A stretch of 41,056 bases of DNA, from assembly GCA_002081555.1 (NCBI GenBank), contig MZNV01000360.1:1-41056 (forward strand), read 5' to 3'. The position numbers and the translations under genes were made by a program. The notes under the pieces are model-generated. The model had not been told where the DNA came from. It worked only from the letters and a program-made list of their open reading frames with translations, and made no database searches. Each line of letters opens with the position of its first letter. The first letter of the stretch is position 1. Below are positions 1 to 13,200 of the stretch, piece by piece. The DNA comes from Protostelium mycophagum (lineage: Eukaryota > Evosea > Variosea > Protosteliida > Protosteliaceae).

Positions 1-518
1 ATCTGATACTTTTGACATGATATCAGAGGAGCGAGAGCTATATCTACTGTTGAGTTCTTCTCTCAGCTTCTCTCTGACTGCAGCTTTATATTCTCTCAGC
101 TCCTCTCTCAGCTCCTCTCTCAGCTCTCTGACTGCAGCTTTATATTCTTCCAATTCCTCTTTAATCTCGGCTTTTAAATCTGATACAAATATTGTCAACA
201 ATGTGGCATACATAAATCAAATTTCCTGTGAAATTTCCAGATCATGTGACGCAGCCAAAATGACACTCAGGGCCGCCGCTATGCAAGCTAGAGCCTGAGA
301 GACCTATAGAGGCCCTGGGCCGCGACAAGAATATATAGAATAAAAAAGAGAATAAAGAAGGGTCGACACTCACCAGTGGGGACGGTCTGAGCGGCCTTGA
401 TTTTCTCTAATTCTAACTGTTGATTATTCCAGCTGTCTACAGCCTCTTTAGTTGTGAATCCCAAAGATATCAGATTATTGAGGTATCTCTTCATCTCATC
501 ATCATTTTGATCAGACAT
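1..518 (-). CDS. Coiled-coil protein, 5' part (runs off left edge)
   Basis: I do not recognise this gene. Exon 1 (374-518) starts at the ATG complementary to 516-518, with N-terminus MSDQNDDEMKRYLNN. It ends in codon phase 1 at a GTGAGT donor. A 194-nt intron (180-373) follows, and exon 2 (1-179) restores the frame and continues past the window edge. Exon 2 encodes a highly charged helix rich in E, R, K and L, with an internal duplication: the unit EYKAAVRE occurs twice, separated by LREEL-type repeats. This predicts a coiled coil. No catalytic motif is visible in the part present. On the plus strand the same repeat gives a serine/leucine-rich open frame, which is a shadow. The gene lies downstream of the dynein gene on the same strand, about 770 bp away, so it probably has its own promoter. 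The splice fit is good; function is unknown. Confidence 0.6.
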
Positions 519-1290
519 TATTCTACAGATGAGATTTAGCTGGTTAAGAGTCAGAAGTCAATGAACAATACCACTGACCGTCTGTAGAATTACCTGAGGA
601 CGGTTGAGGTGTGGTCTTTGGCGAGGGGTGACGAAATGAGGCGGATTAAGACCTGGTAAAAAATCAGAATAGGAAGAACTCCAACCAACGTCCACAGAAA
701 AAGCCGAGGATTTGGTTCGAGGATATTACCTATGGAAGGCGGCTTGAAATGGACTTCTAAGATACGGATCTAAGACCTGGAATGAAAATTATAAATTGTA
801 TCTGAAACCGTGGCTAGCGTTCAATTCTATATTATTCGATACCTTTGAGGACGGTTTGAGAAAGGTCTCTGGCGGTTAGGTAATAAAGAGGATACGAAAA
901 ACCGTTGGTGGGTGAGTTACGCATGAACGGCTGAATCACAAAGTGTGCAGCAGGTGGTGTGTGGTGATTTCCACCCAGTCTACATAAAGCATGCTCTGAT
1001 GTGCACACATAAAAATGTGTGTAGAAAGCATGTTCTTAGCAGATACAAACAGGAACACAACACTCAAGGCCCACCCACAAACCCTCATTAGCCTCTGCCT
1101 CTGTGAGGTATAGGCTACTATCTTTCAGTGTGCAGTGCTTTCCTCTCAATCTGTATAAAGCATGCTATGAGCACAAAAGCTTATAAATGTTTTGCAGAGA
1201 ATTTACAAACTGATCACAGGAAGCAAGCATTGAGTGTGTGTTGAGTTGTAGATAAATCCGCTATAATACCCTCTTTTTATATGATGTGTT
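519..1290. other. Intergenic region with diverged duplications
   Basis: No convincing coding exon was found between the dynein stop codon and the start of the coiled-coil gene. The stretch must hold the dynein 3' end and the promoter of the coiled-coil gene. No canonical AATAAA was seen just after the dynein stop. It contains partially matching segments: 979-999 resembles 1150-1170 (18 of 21 bases), each preceded by a GTGTGCAG word, and 592-626 resembles 841-877. These look like old local duplications or mobile-element remnants. Confidence 0.5.
979..1170. repeat. Diverged direct repeat (about 170-bp period)
   Basis: The 21-base segment at 979-999 (TCTACATAAAGCATGCTCTG...) recurs at 1150-1170 with three mismatches. 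Flanking words such as GTGTGCAG upstream (943-950 and 1128-1135) and ACAAAC/CACAGGAA-like words downstream also recur with variable spacing. The repeat is degenerate, so its exact limits are uncertain. Confidence 0.45.
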
Positions 1291-4200
1291 TCATTCCGGT
1301 TGGCACAACAGAGCAACACCCCTCAGGGTCCAGAAATCAGGGTCGTAATGTTGTGGATTCTCCGCAAGTTGTAAAGGAACACTGGTGATACAATTGGATG
1401 AGCTCCCACTCGTCGACAACTTTCCTGCTCTGATGCTTGTGATGTACAGCGGCGACACGTATTTTCTTGTGAGGTTAATGTTTTCTTTGATATCCGGCTG
1501 AAGATGCAGGGATGGCATAGGTGAATACAGTTCTCCTGCTTTTGCTTCTCCAAGACAATTGCCCTGTAAATTCCAGACTGCACCAATAATATAAAGACCA
1601 TGTATCACAACACCATCCTCTGGTGGGCTGACACCTTCTCATTTTAATTTTATGAACACCAGTCTATGACGACGTACCATCTCGGATTATGGCATCATAT
1701 TTCATTTGCAGCTGGTCAATTGGTGTTTGTGTTTTCCTGGCGTGTATTTGTAAAACTGCCGTCAATAGACCCTTTGGTAAATAAATGAATACATCGCCTA
1801 TAAACATTTTGATCAAGAGCTAACCTGCGGGAAGGTGAAAGCGGGAAGCCAGAAGCTATTTGGCGTGTGACCTTCTGCCCAATGTCTGAAAAATTGAAGC
1901 CTTAAGACTAGATCTGCTATCCAAGCATTCAGGGGTCTCACGCTCGGATAAAAGATCTTCCAATTATTTGGAACTTCGTTCAAGAAGACACCTTCTAGTG
2001 TCTGTCTCAATTCAGCCGTCTCTGTCGTGTGTCCTTCAAGGCACTGTATCAACTCTGCCAATGTTGATGTGATTGTGTGAATGATCTTATTGAATTTAGA
2101 CACCTAAGAATCTTAGTCTTGTTCAATTGAGGAAAGGTTACCTCTTGTTTCAAGACGATCCCCATTGGATCTTGTGAGGATTGGTTAATCACGATTCTAT
2201 TTCCCATCAACTCAATCAGCTCTCTCAGTTTATTGACAAGCGTCTGAAGAGTGAGTGTTTTATAAATAATAAAGAGAATAATATGATCTACAATTACATT
2301 ATCACCCCGATCAAGAAAGCTGTCATCCCTTGGCTCAAGCATTTGTGCTGCAGCAATGAATGAGTTCGATTCTTGCAGATTCAGAGTGATATTAGAGTTA
2401 TAGTCCAGTCCAAATAATTCCACATGATCGTTTGGAGGAAGAGAGGTGATGTGTTTGAGATAAGATTGATAGGGTGTAGCAGATTCTTTTGGGATGCAGT
2501 ATCTGACTTTATTTAATTGACTTTATTACAAAATGAACTTACGGATGATTAGGACAAAATTGGTAAACTGGATCAAGTGCAGCTGGAGTACAAAATCTGG
2601 ATAAAATGGAACGTAATAATCTCCTATCGAATGGATCGGTGACTTTCCCTCCATAATTGACCTCCCCGATCGTGTATAATAAACTTTCAAACGATATCCC
2701 GGATGTTGGAATTTCATCAGAAAGATGGAGTTCTAGAACTCTGCTGCTGACTTGTAGATCTGACTCATTGAATCTGGGTAGATGAATATAAAACTTGGAA
2801 TATCCATTACCCATATGAAACATTCCATCCGATTGGTCCAAATTTTCTTCTCTCTTGCACAACAGCATGAAAGTAACACAGAGAGAAGAGGAGTCTTCTC
2901 CATTCATATCCTTTATCTTTTCCAAATTCCGTCTTCATCTGTTCCAGTGTCCTTTTGCTGTCAATAATAACATTGAAGTGTTCATTTCTCTCACTTGAGT
3001 AGATTCGCTTTCACTCCTCTTGGTGATTCATTTGTTAACTTGATCGATGATTGCAGAATTGAAATAGGAAAATACTCCGTGGGCGTGCACGTCAGCCAAA
3101 GTCTGAAAGTATTGTTCACCTGGATAGTTGATTGTTATATTCGGACAGTCATTGAGTACCTTGCGAGCATCTAATCCCTTCACAATATTTTCCAGCGAAG
3201 GAAGCCAAGATTGCGCCAAGTGACAATTCTGTAACAAGACCCATCTACAAACTGTCATCACCCTGAAGTTGTGAAGTTGACTCACCGTCCTTGAAGGATG
3301 GCAGCATCGATGATTTTGAGAGCCCTTTCACCCTGTCCTTTACCGAGGGAGCACACATCAATCTTGTCACCGAATCCTTGGCTCTGTGCGAACTTGATGA
3401 TAAGGGAAGCGGGGTCAGCCCCTGGGGTTAAGATGAATAAAATCGGAGAGCAATTGTCAGAATCGAGATATATGTCGGCCATGTCTAATGCTACTCCATT
3501 CACGAAGTATTCTCCTGTAAATAATCATCATTAATATTCTTTTTCCTAAAGGTGTCACCTAGTGTAGCTTTTACGTAAATAGATGCAATTGCCGTGATTC
3601 TATCTTGTCTGAAGGCACTGATCAATAGGAGCTTATTGAATGGGTGGAGTGCAGATGACATTGCAGATGGATATTCCGAGGATTCAGGACTCTCTAAAGT
3701 CATCCAACTCATCCAATTTCTGACATTAGAAGCAATATCATTATACAGTCCTTCCATCCCACCAATCTATTCATCACTAAATATATAATGCGATATTATA
3801 GATCATTTATAGCCATAAAGATACACTCACCTTTTCAAGAATTTGTGCCGGTTTCTGCACCATATTAAGGAAGCTAAGCTCATCATGGAGAGAATTGAAC
3901 CAGGCTCCTCTCAAAAATTCGACATGTCCTCTTAATAGTAGATTCCATTGCGGAAGAGATACTGTGCCTCTACGTCTATCAACAGCAGAGGATAATACTG
4001 TGGAAAATAATAATCTGTGTTCTTCCAAAAGTCCAAGACAGGTTCTTCTGAACATTTCCTTTGTGATGTTGTCAACCAGTTGGCTCATCCTCACTAATTC
4101 TCTCAGTTTATATCAAGAATCGTGCATATAAAGGCTACCATTTTGAACCTCCGATTGTTTTGTACGAGGAAATATAGAATTGAAACTGGCTTTGAAAGAT

Positions 4201-7200
4201 TTAAGTGAGTATTGGTACATAGGGTTGAGGTTTGATAAGGTGCTCATAGTGAAGTATAATAGAGATCCTATCACTTCAGTTGAATGCATGATAATAAATA
4301 TAGATAACCTCTTATTGCCACAGAGCTGTAACTCGCTCTCGCTGTATTGATACTAGCCTCCGTTTCTTCAGCCTCCTCAAGCCTCTTCTTCACCACCTTG
4401 AGAGGATTAGATATCATCTGGTAAAGTTTGATGATCACCTTTGTAGTTTGCTCAGATACGGATAAAGTCTGTATGAGGTGTTCATTTTCTAACAAGTTAT
4501 CCCTCGAGTCACCGATTAGTTGTAAAATTCTATCACTGATCACTTTCAATTCTTTCTTGTCTGCTGCTATTTCTGTCACAAGTTTATCTCTTGATCTGAG
4601 ATATGTCAATATGGTGATAGGATATAAATGAAAGAAATATCACCTCTCTAGTTGAGGTGCTTCGTTCTTAACAACATCTGCCAATAATTGCTCTTCTAAG
4701 CCAGCATATGTGGCCACAAAGTTAATGACATTGGTCATAATATACACCTCTGGAAGATAAAGTGGATTATGCTTCTTGGTTATGATGTATAATTTGAATC
4801 TACGATTGTAGATCACCTTTAGGATTGTCAGAACTTCTATCGATATGATGACGGAATTACTCACTTCAGTCCCACCAAATAATAATATCTCTTGTCCAGA
4901 CTTGTTGAAAATATTTTGAGATAAGAGAGGTTCCAGCACCGGTGGCAATATTTCTTCCACTTGATCGATCACCGCAGGGATTCCGCTCTGAATGCAAGAC
5001 TGTAAGGTGGACACCAATTCACCATGGTTGACAGAGATCATCTTAATCTCCGGGTGTATCTTGATCAACCATCTCATCGCCTCTCCTTCAGGATCAATTA
5101 TCAATGGCCATTTGTCTCCTATCAACATTGATATCCCATAATAATATGGCGAATTCCATACCTTTATGTGCCATCACTGCATTTTGAACAGATTGCTGGT
5201 CTGATGGAAGACCACTGTTGATCCAATCGTATAACTTTGAATAAGTATTTGAAATATAAAGTAAATTGATCACCTCTATAGGAGATGTCATAAAATCTAT
5301 GAACCGAAATGTATCGGAATAGCGCATCTCCATTCCTCTTTCTTTCAGCTGCTCGTACCATTGGTCCATTAATCTCTTTCTATATTCATTATTATAAACC
5401 CCCAAGTACGTCATCACGGCTGAAGATAAGAAGACGCAAGATAGTGTGGTCTCGTCCTCCTTTTCTAATACAGATAGCTCCTCCTTCCACTGTTCTATGT
5501 GTTGTCAATAGAATCATTTTTTCATTCCATATATGTTTTCACCTCTTTCTACAGCCAAGCCACTCATCAACATCTCTGCCCTATTCAATTTCAAGATTGT
5601 ATCCTCCATCCTCTTTGATAAAAGGCCCTTCTCTTGTTCCTTCACTCTGTATATGTTCTGTAATTCCTCTAGTCTCTGTAGTATCTTGTTCACTTCTTCT
5701 TGTTTCATGTTTAATATTGAGAGGGATTCATTCAGCTTTGCGGTGTTCTTGGCGAGTTTTGCTTTTTTGGGTAGGACAAATTCGTTAACTTGACTGAAGT
5801 GCACCAGTGAATGTATCCATTGGCATAACGATTTTGCGGCAAATGAAACCTGCAGATGATTTGCTTATATCTGAAAAACAATATGAACCTTTTCAATCTT
5901 GGATACAACGAAGAGAGGGTTGGTCACATATTTCTTCAACTGGGATACGATTTTTGGAGGTATATTATCTTTGTCATAATTGATTAAGGATTGGAGGAAA
6001 TCTGGTTCTGATAGCATCTGCCTTGCAGTGCTCCAATTGGTTGGGACCTAGATTCTTTTTATATGAAGGACTGAGAAGGGCATACTTGTCTAATGATTGC
6101 GACAGCCTCCATGACAAGCTGTACTCCGGCGGGTGGTGAAGTGAAGGTTTTGATTTCAGCAATATCATTCTTATTCAATGTGTTGAGCGCTTTGACCGCA
6201 GACTCAAGAGCTGGAAGAGCCTCCTTTAACTCTCTCTCTGCTGCTTCCGTTATCTCTCTTATCTCTACTGTCTTCTCTGAAATCTCGGCTTCTTCCTTCA
6301 CAATAACCTGGAAGTTCATCAGATGGATTATTAAAATGTGCTCACCTCTTTAACCTTGTCAGCTTCTTTCTGCTCGATTGATATTTTTACGATAAGATCT
6401 TGCGTTTCTCTAGCAGTTTGTTCTAAATAAGGCTTCAATGCATGAAGTTGAGTTTGTAGATCTTGGACTGAATGTTGAGTGGATTCCAGGGTCATGAGAC
6501 CATTGTATAATTTAGTTTGACTTTCCATTGATTCATTCCTCTTCGAACTCAAAAGTTTGAAGAATGATTTGAATAGTTGCAAATAATGGCACGGAGTTAC
6601 ATAATTGTGACGTCCCGCCTCCTTATTAAATTCTTGAGAGGCAAGGGATACATCCATGTGCATATTCACACTGAATTCCACAATTGACTTCTTTATATCT
6701 TGTAGAGATGAGAATAGATTGATAATATTAATCAATACCTGGGTGCAATAGAGCATCCGCTATCAACTTTTCACCGACAGAGGAGAGAGCTTCCCTGTTC
6801 CATTCTGCAAAAAGTCTCACCGTGGCACAACTGATCAATGCTGGAAATGAATGGATGTGATCACGGGCAATCGGTCCCACAGGAGAAATGCATAATATTA
6901 CATGAAGATTTGTGTAAACTCTTTCTACAAATTTGAGCAGTAATTTATGCCGAGGTGGGGGGGTCTACACAAAGTCAATGATCAATCTATAATTCAAAAT
7001 TGGACACCTCATTTTCCATCTTTCCTTCAGCTGATTTAATCTGCGCAGCGATGTTACTCAGAATTGGTTCCAGCTCTTCCGGTAAGAACAAATCAGAAAT
7101 ATACCACCCTTATTCATGAGTTTATGTTGCATCAAATAGTTATCTCACCTCTCATCATGAATTCGATATACTCTAAAAACTCTGGTTGTAATATTTGACT

Positions 7201-10200
7201 ATCGTTTAATAAAAGTACGGTGGGTCTTCCTAACAGACCACAAGATCTGTATAGTTTCTTCAAGTCCTCTTTCAGATGATTTACTCCGTATCCCTCAAAT
7301 ATAGAAATCTCCATGAGTTCATATCCACATACATAGCTAGCAAATCTGCTCATCGTCCGTTTTCCCAGGCCGCCTATATTATATCAGAAAGTACTCATTA
7401 TATTCACATACCAAGTCCAATGAGAAGTAGGTGCCCCCTCTGTTGCCTAATTGCCCTACATATACATGATATATTGGACACTGCTTCCCTAAAGAAGACT
7501 ATCTCACTGGTGGTACTTGTTTCTGCACGATAACCCGCCTGATATCTTCTCCATACTTCCAAATAAGCATTTGAGTCCAAAAGGCCGTCTAATTCTTCGT
7601 AGGGTCGGTCAGGAGCATAACCGCCCATCTTCAAGAAGTCTCCAAAAAAGGTCTTATTGTTGTTCAAAGTTTCTATCTGAAATAGTGAATATCTATTGTA
7701 TCAAAGTAAGCTGACCTTCCAAGACAAATTCATGACTTCTCTTATGCTCTCTATGATCATTCCATCCAGCTTGTTCCTATCTTCTGATTCCATTCTATCC
7801 GAAAATATCCTGGAAATCTCATGGAGCCAAAATTTGATTAATATCTCGTGGTGGTTAACCGTTTTCGCCAAGTTTGAAAAGAAGAGGCTCTTCATACATC
7901 TAATCATATCCTTTACAGAGAAGAGCAAAAAAGGTTGATCGGGGGTGGGCCTAAATGCCTGTACGACCTTGTTGAAGATTGATAGTGTTGTGTTGACGAG
8001 ATTATCCAAGAGAGGTCTTAGGTCTGGAGGTAATGATGTCATCATTATGCTATTCTTAGCCATATTCAAACATATCCTCCGTTGTTGAGAAGGAGATAGT
8101 TCGGGTAGGTATATTTTGTGGAAATGACGAGTAGTTCTCCGGGAAATATTGGAGTTGATATCCTCTCCTGTAGGGGTGATGGTGACGATTAGACTAACAT
8201 TCTCGATATTGTTCCATTCTAATGTCTTTCCATCGAAAAATGAACCCAAGTCCATCCACTGTCTCAGTAACTCAACTCCACTTCCTCCTTCAGGTATCTT
8301 GCCCCCTACTATAAGATTAATTATTGACAATGATAATGTGCTTCACCTCCGCGGTGTAAATCATCAATGAAGAATACTGTCTTGTCTTCAGATTTGGACG
8401 ATAAGATTATCTGTGATCTTCCAGATGTACGGACTCTTTTTTTGTCCAGAGACTCTGCGGCTAATGAGATTTGATGACAATGTAAGATCACCTTGTATAA
8501 CACCTCTCAGGGTGGGTCCATCTGTAGATCTGGAGAAATGATAGATTCTACTGGAAATCTGTGTGCACTTCTCCATAATATCCGAAACAAGTACAGTCTT
8601 CCCACAACCTGAAGGACCAATTAAAGCCACAGGTCGGTCTCCATAGGTGCACAGCAATGATAGTATGTGCCAATATCTTTGTGTAGTTATATCCGGTAGT
8701 AGAAGATCGTCCAAAACTGTTGTATTTGGGTCGAAGAACACTTCACTGGGAAGCATCTCTGAATAATGTGTAAATCTGGAAGAATGAGTGATTGCCTTGA
8801 ATATAGATAGATATACCGAGGGGTTGGTGTATGTTGAATGAAATAATCCAATAATAGATTATCTGTTGGCAATTCAATTAGATCGTGGGTCAAACTGCGA
8901 AGAAGAGCATCGAATTCTTCCCAGGCATTCCCATCTATGATTGCCCCGAATGTCCACACAAGCGATAATATAAAACTCAGCACAATCATTGCATTGTGAG
9001 GACACACTTCTTCTGTTTAAACTGAGCTACCGGAAAATGATCAAGTCTCTTACCAGAGTGAGAAATAGTACAAGTGATGTTGTATTTTCTGAATAAGGCC
9101 AGCAACATATGATGATGACTGTGTATCAACTCGGCCTCTTCAGTATGGATACGGCATGTCCTCACATCTCTGTTGATGAAGTGGAATATAGGGTTTAGGT
9201 ATCGAGTGTACATATCTTTAATATCTTTCATCAATCTCTCACATAACCTCATCCCTTTGGAGAGTGACAAGCGCTCTGTGCAATTGTGTACGATGTGAGA
9301 GCACTTGATTTGATCCGGATTGATGTATATCATGCCACATCGGGATACAGTCGCCGGTGATGCTTCGTTCAAATGATCGACCTATTTGCATGAGATAAGG
9401 ATGAATGATATATGTATGTACCTCAAATATCATGGTGATGTTGTGAGGAATAATGATCCTCTCTCCATTTCCAAGGCATAATAGTTTGTTATCATCAAGT
9501 ACAGAATTCATATTCTCAATCCAATGTGCATCCACTGGACCATCGAATACCAACCAATGGATTATCTTCTCCTTTGCCCCGGGAGCAGTGTTCCCTGCCA
9601 TGATACCACGAATCAAATCCGTTACAGCTCCATCCTTCCACTCTTGTGTTCGAGGATCAAGAGACCCGTAGATTTGTGGGATGCTCATAACCTTGGGATT
9701 GATGATATGGAGATTGACCTATCTCACTTTATAAAGAAGATACTTCAATCTTACCTTTTCAGTGGATTGTAAATGAGGGATAGCCTCTGCCAATACCTTA
9801 TAGATTGTGCTCTTCCCAGAACCAGCAGCACCCACCAGCATGATACCGTGTCTCATCTTGACCATTTCTTTCAATTCTTTCATCTTTCCGATCTGGTATT
9901 CGATAGGAGCCAACTTATGCGAAGGAAGAATGTCTAAAATCACCCTCCTAAAAATATCATCCTCCTTCTCTTCTATCTTTGTGTTGGGGAATAAATCATT
10001 CATTATCCCGTAGAATAGGGGTAGATCATCCGGTAGAAATTCTGTTCAGCATTATTGAATATCTAGGAGAAGGATCATTACTGGGAGCATTTGAGGCAGT
10101 GAGGGCCTGTATGAGTAAAAGATGCTCCTGTTCTGTTGGATGATCCTTCTTTAAAGTACCAGCAAAATTCAAGACACTCCGTATTGATCTCAAACCGAAG

Positions 10201-13200
10201 TCATAGTGTATCTGTGGTGATAATTGTTCTGAGCAGAGACGGTAAGAGTGTACCAGTTTAGGGGCGAGGATTTTACTCTGAATAAAACCTTGTGAAAACA
10301 GCATGATCTCACAGATAAATGATATTTCTGGCACCTATTGATGATCAGGTTATATTTCTACTCAACAATTCATCTCACCGTCATAGCAACCGGACGAAAC
10401 ATTGCTTTGAGATTATCGGGCAATTCGGATCTTCCTGCATACCCAGGATTCATAGTGATGAAGAACCCACAATTTGGATTCAGTTTCAATTCTTTACCCT
10501 CAAATAAGAAGTTGGAAGATGCAGAGAGTATGGCTGTCTGTATAGTGAGGAGTTGTTGGGCAATCACAGATAACACTTCCACTTCAATGCGGTTGAATTC
10601 ATCAAAACATGCGAATGCACCTGAGATAATATTCACATCGTGATTGAGATATACTCCTGACCTGTCTGAACAAGGCCGCTGAATAATTTTCCCATCATAG
10701 TATAGTCCAAGCCCTCTGAGCAATTGAATACAAGACAGTGCTTCCCAAGTGCTTTGGATAGATCCTTGCATGTCTCTGTTTTTCCAGTACCTGCCGGTCC
10801 TTCTGGTGCTCCCCCGAGACTCAACGTCAAGGCTCCAGTTAGCGTGATAACTGTCGAATTTTAGAGAAATCAAAGTAACGAAAAGACCCACAGCATCGGG
10901 TAGTGAGAGGGGTGATTACGAGCCTTGATGTGCACCCAAGATATTCGTTGCCATAGTGAAAGACAGATTTGGCTTGCTTTATGATGATATCGTTGCTGAT
11001 ACCCTCTAAATAATATCTCATCTGTCTGGTCCACTCAAAATCTTCCACTGAGTCACATTTGCTTGTGATTAGAGACTCCACTGTATCTCTTTGGTGTACC
11101 ATTATTACTATCAGTGATCCTATCAGTGTCCTCCCATATGCATGTACTCTATGGGGCCATTCTTCTGGTTGTTGCAGCAGTGAAGCTAATCTTCCAAGTT
11201 CCTCTACTATATCATTCTGTTAAGTGTAAGAAAACATATATATCTCATCATCCGCACCCAGTATTCCCTAAGACCTGCTTCACAATTTCCTTTCTTTTGT
11301 AAAAGTCTTGTGACCTTTATATGTTATTGATGTTGAATGATCATGGATGGTTACCCTGCTACACCAATAGACTTGGAGTATCGTCATTACTATCATCGCT
11401 GGTTGCTCGAAAATCCATTGATGTATCTTTCGGTCTTTGTAGAACTACAACGGTGAATGGGTTGTGATGATAATGATATGGTTACATTGTATACTGAGGC
11501 AAGAGTATCGTGTACCGTCTTCTTCATGATGAGATCAACTGACCCAAGCCATTCCTCTATACTTCCTCTTATCTTCAGTTGTGTTGAGAGCTCCATTCTC
11601 TCGCCCTCTTGAGATATCATAGCAGTGATCAAACTATTTCGAGTACTGTTGTGTAACTCTAATCTATAAATCGCCTCAAAGCATTTGATCAAATAAATCT
11701 GTATGTAACTTGTGTCTCTGATATGTGATAGTATGTCTAAAAGCTCGTCGTCTGACACAAAGTAGAAACGCGGGAAAGCTTCACGTTTCGTTTCCAGATA
11801 AGAGTCGACACCTTTCTGAACATGTTCGAGGCTAATCAAACATTGTTGGAGGGACTATAAATATCAGAAAGAATGAGGAGGTCCTTATTACCTCTCTCAA
11901 GTTCTGTTTTAATGTCACAACCAATAGGTTCGGATACACTGCAGATTGTTGCATCAATTCTGGGTTCATCAATCTTTGTTCTCAATCAATTCTCCTACTT
12001 TTGAATGTCTTGTCAACTTCATTGAAGGATTTTGTCTCATTTGGAATCTGTCTCTGAATATCTGTCGCGCAAAAGATCCTCTCCAAAGCAATCCATGATC
12101 TATAACTATAAGAAGTCATCTCATTGCACGTATCACCTTTGAACGCTCATCCATAATCCAATATTCTCTATCACTTCATTCAGGCGTAATTGCCATTGTT
12201 CGAGTGTTTGCATGACAGGAATAGCATATCTTGATGCAGCCATGGTGGCTAAGGTTACGGTGTCTTCTTCCATATCATTAAGTATCTCGTCCACGTTCAC
12301 CAACACAAGTGACTCTTCCCCCTTCTAACAATTATCAATATGAATAGACTTGTTCGCAGAATGAATAATGACCTTATGAGTTTGAAATTCAATTTCCCGT
12401 TGCTCCCATTGGTGCTTGATCTTATTCAAATTGCTCTCTAGTGAATTTTCTTGTGTTGCTGTACTCGATATGTCATTAATCTCCTTTTTGACTGTGGAGT
12501 TTAAAATTAACCAAGTTAATTCAAGTTTTACATTTGGACAAGTTGGTCTGTACAATCTTCTGTATCGTCAGTTGTGAATTATTTGTAAAATTTCCACAAG
12601 TGGCATATATCTCATCCCAATGTCTCTGTTTCAAGCAAACATTCTGTAGATCTTGCAACATAGGTACCACCATTTTTACCTTCACTCATCAACACCACCC
12701 TTTACTATTTCTCTCACCTTTTCGATCGATTCCCGTAAGTGAGTGACTATTCTACTCGACAGCAGCGTTTTGGATACTTCTCTCACTGCATTCGAGAATT
12801 TCTGTACATCAGCAGAGAGCTGATCTACATCTATGAGTGATACTGGTGTTGCCATAATCCGAGATCTGGAGAGGTTCCACGCATTATATGTCACCCACAC
12901 CATCTTTATACTCGAGTATACTCCTTCTACTTGTTTCAATCCCTGATATATTTAGAAATCGAGTATGAAGGATCAACTGACAGTCATCTCTGTGAGGGGA
13001 TCGTATTCCATCAGTATTTCATAATGATGATGTTTTTCTTTCTGCGATCTAAGTATCTTCAATTCTGCCTCAGCATTATCAAGCTTCTCTTGAATAACAT
13101 CCATCCCACTGTCTACATCATCCAACGATGGTTCGTCTAAAAGCTCAGCTATGGTGCGAGTTTGTGCAATATCTTTGTTGAGCATGTTTTGTAGCTCTGG

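Noticed and set aside
17-298. Plus-strand open frame rich in serine and leucine
   Set aside because: It is the complement of a well-fitted minus-strand coiled-coil exon; its low complexity comes from the repeat on the other strand.
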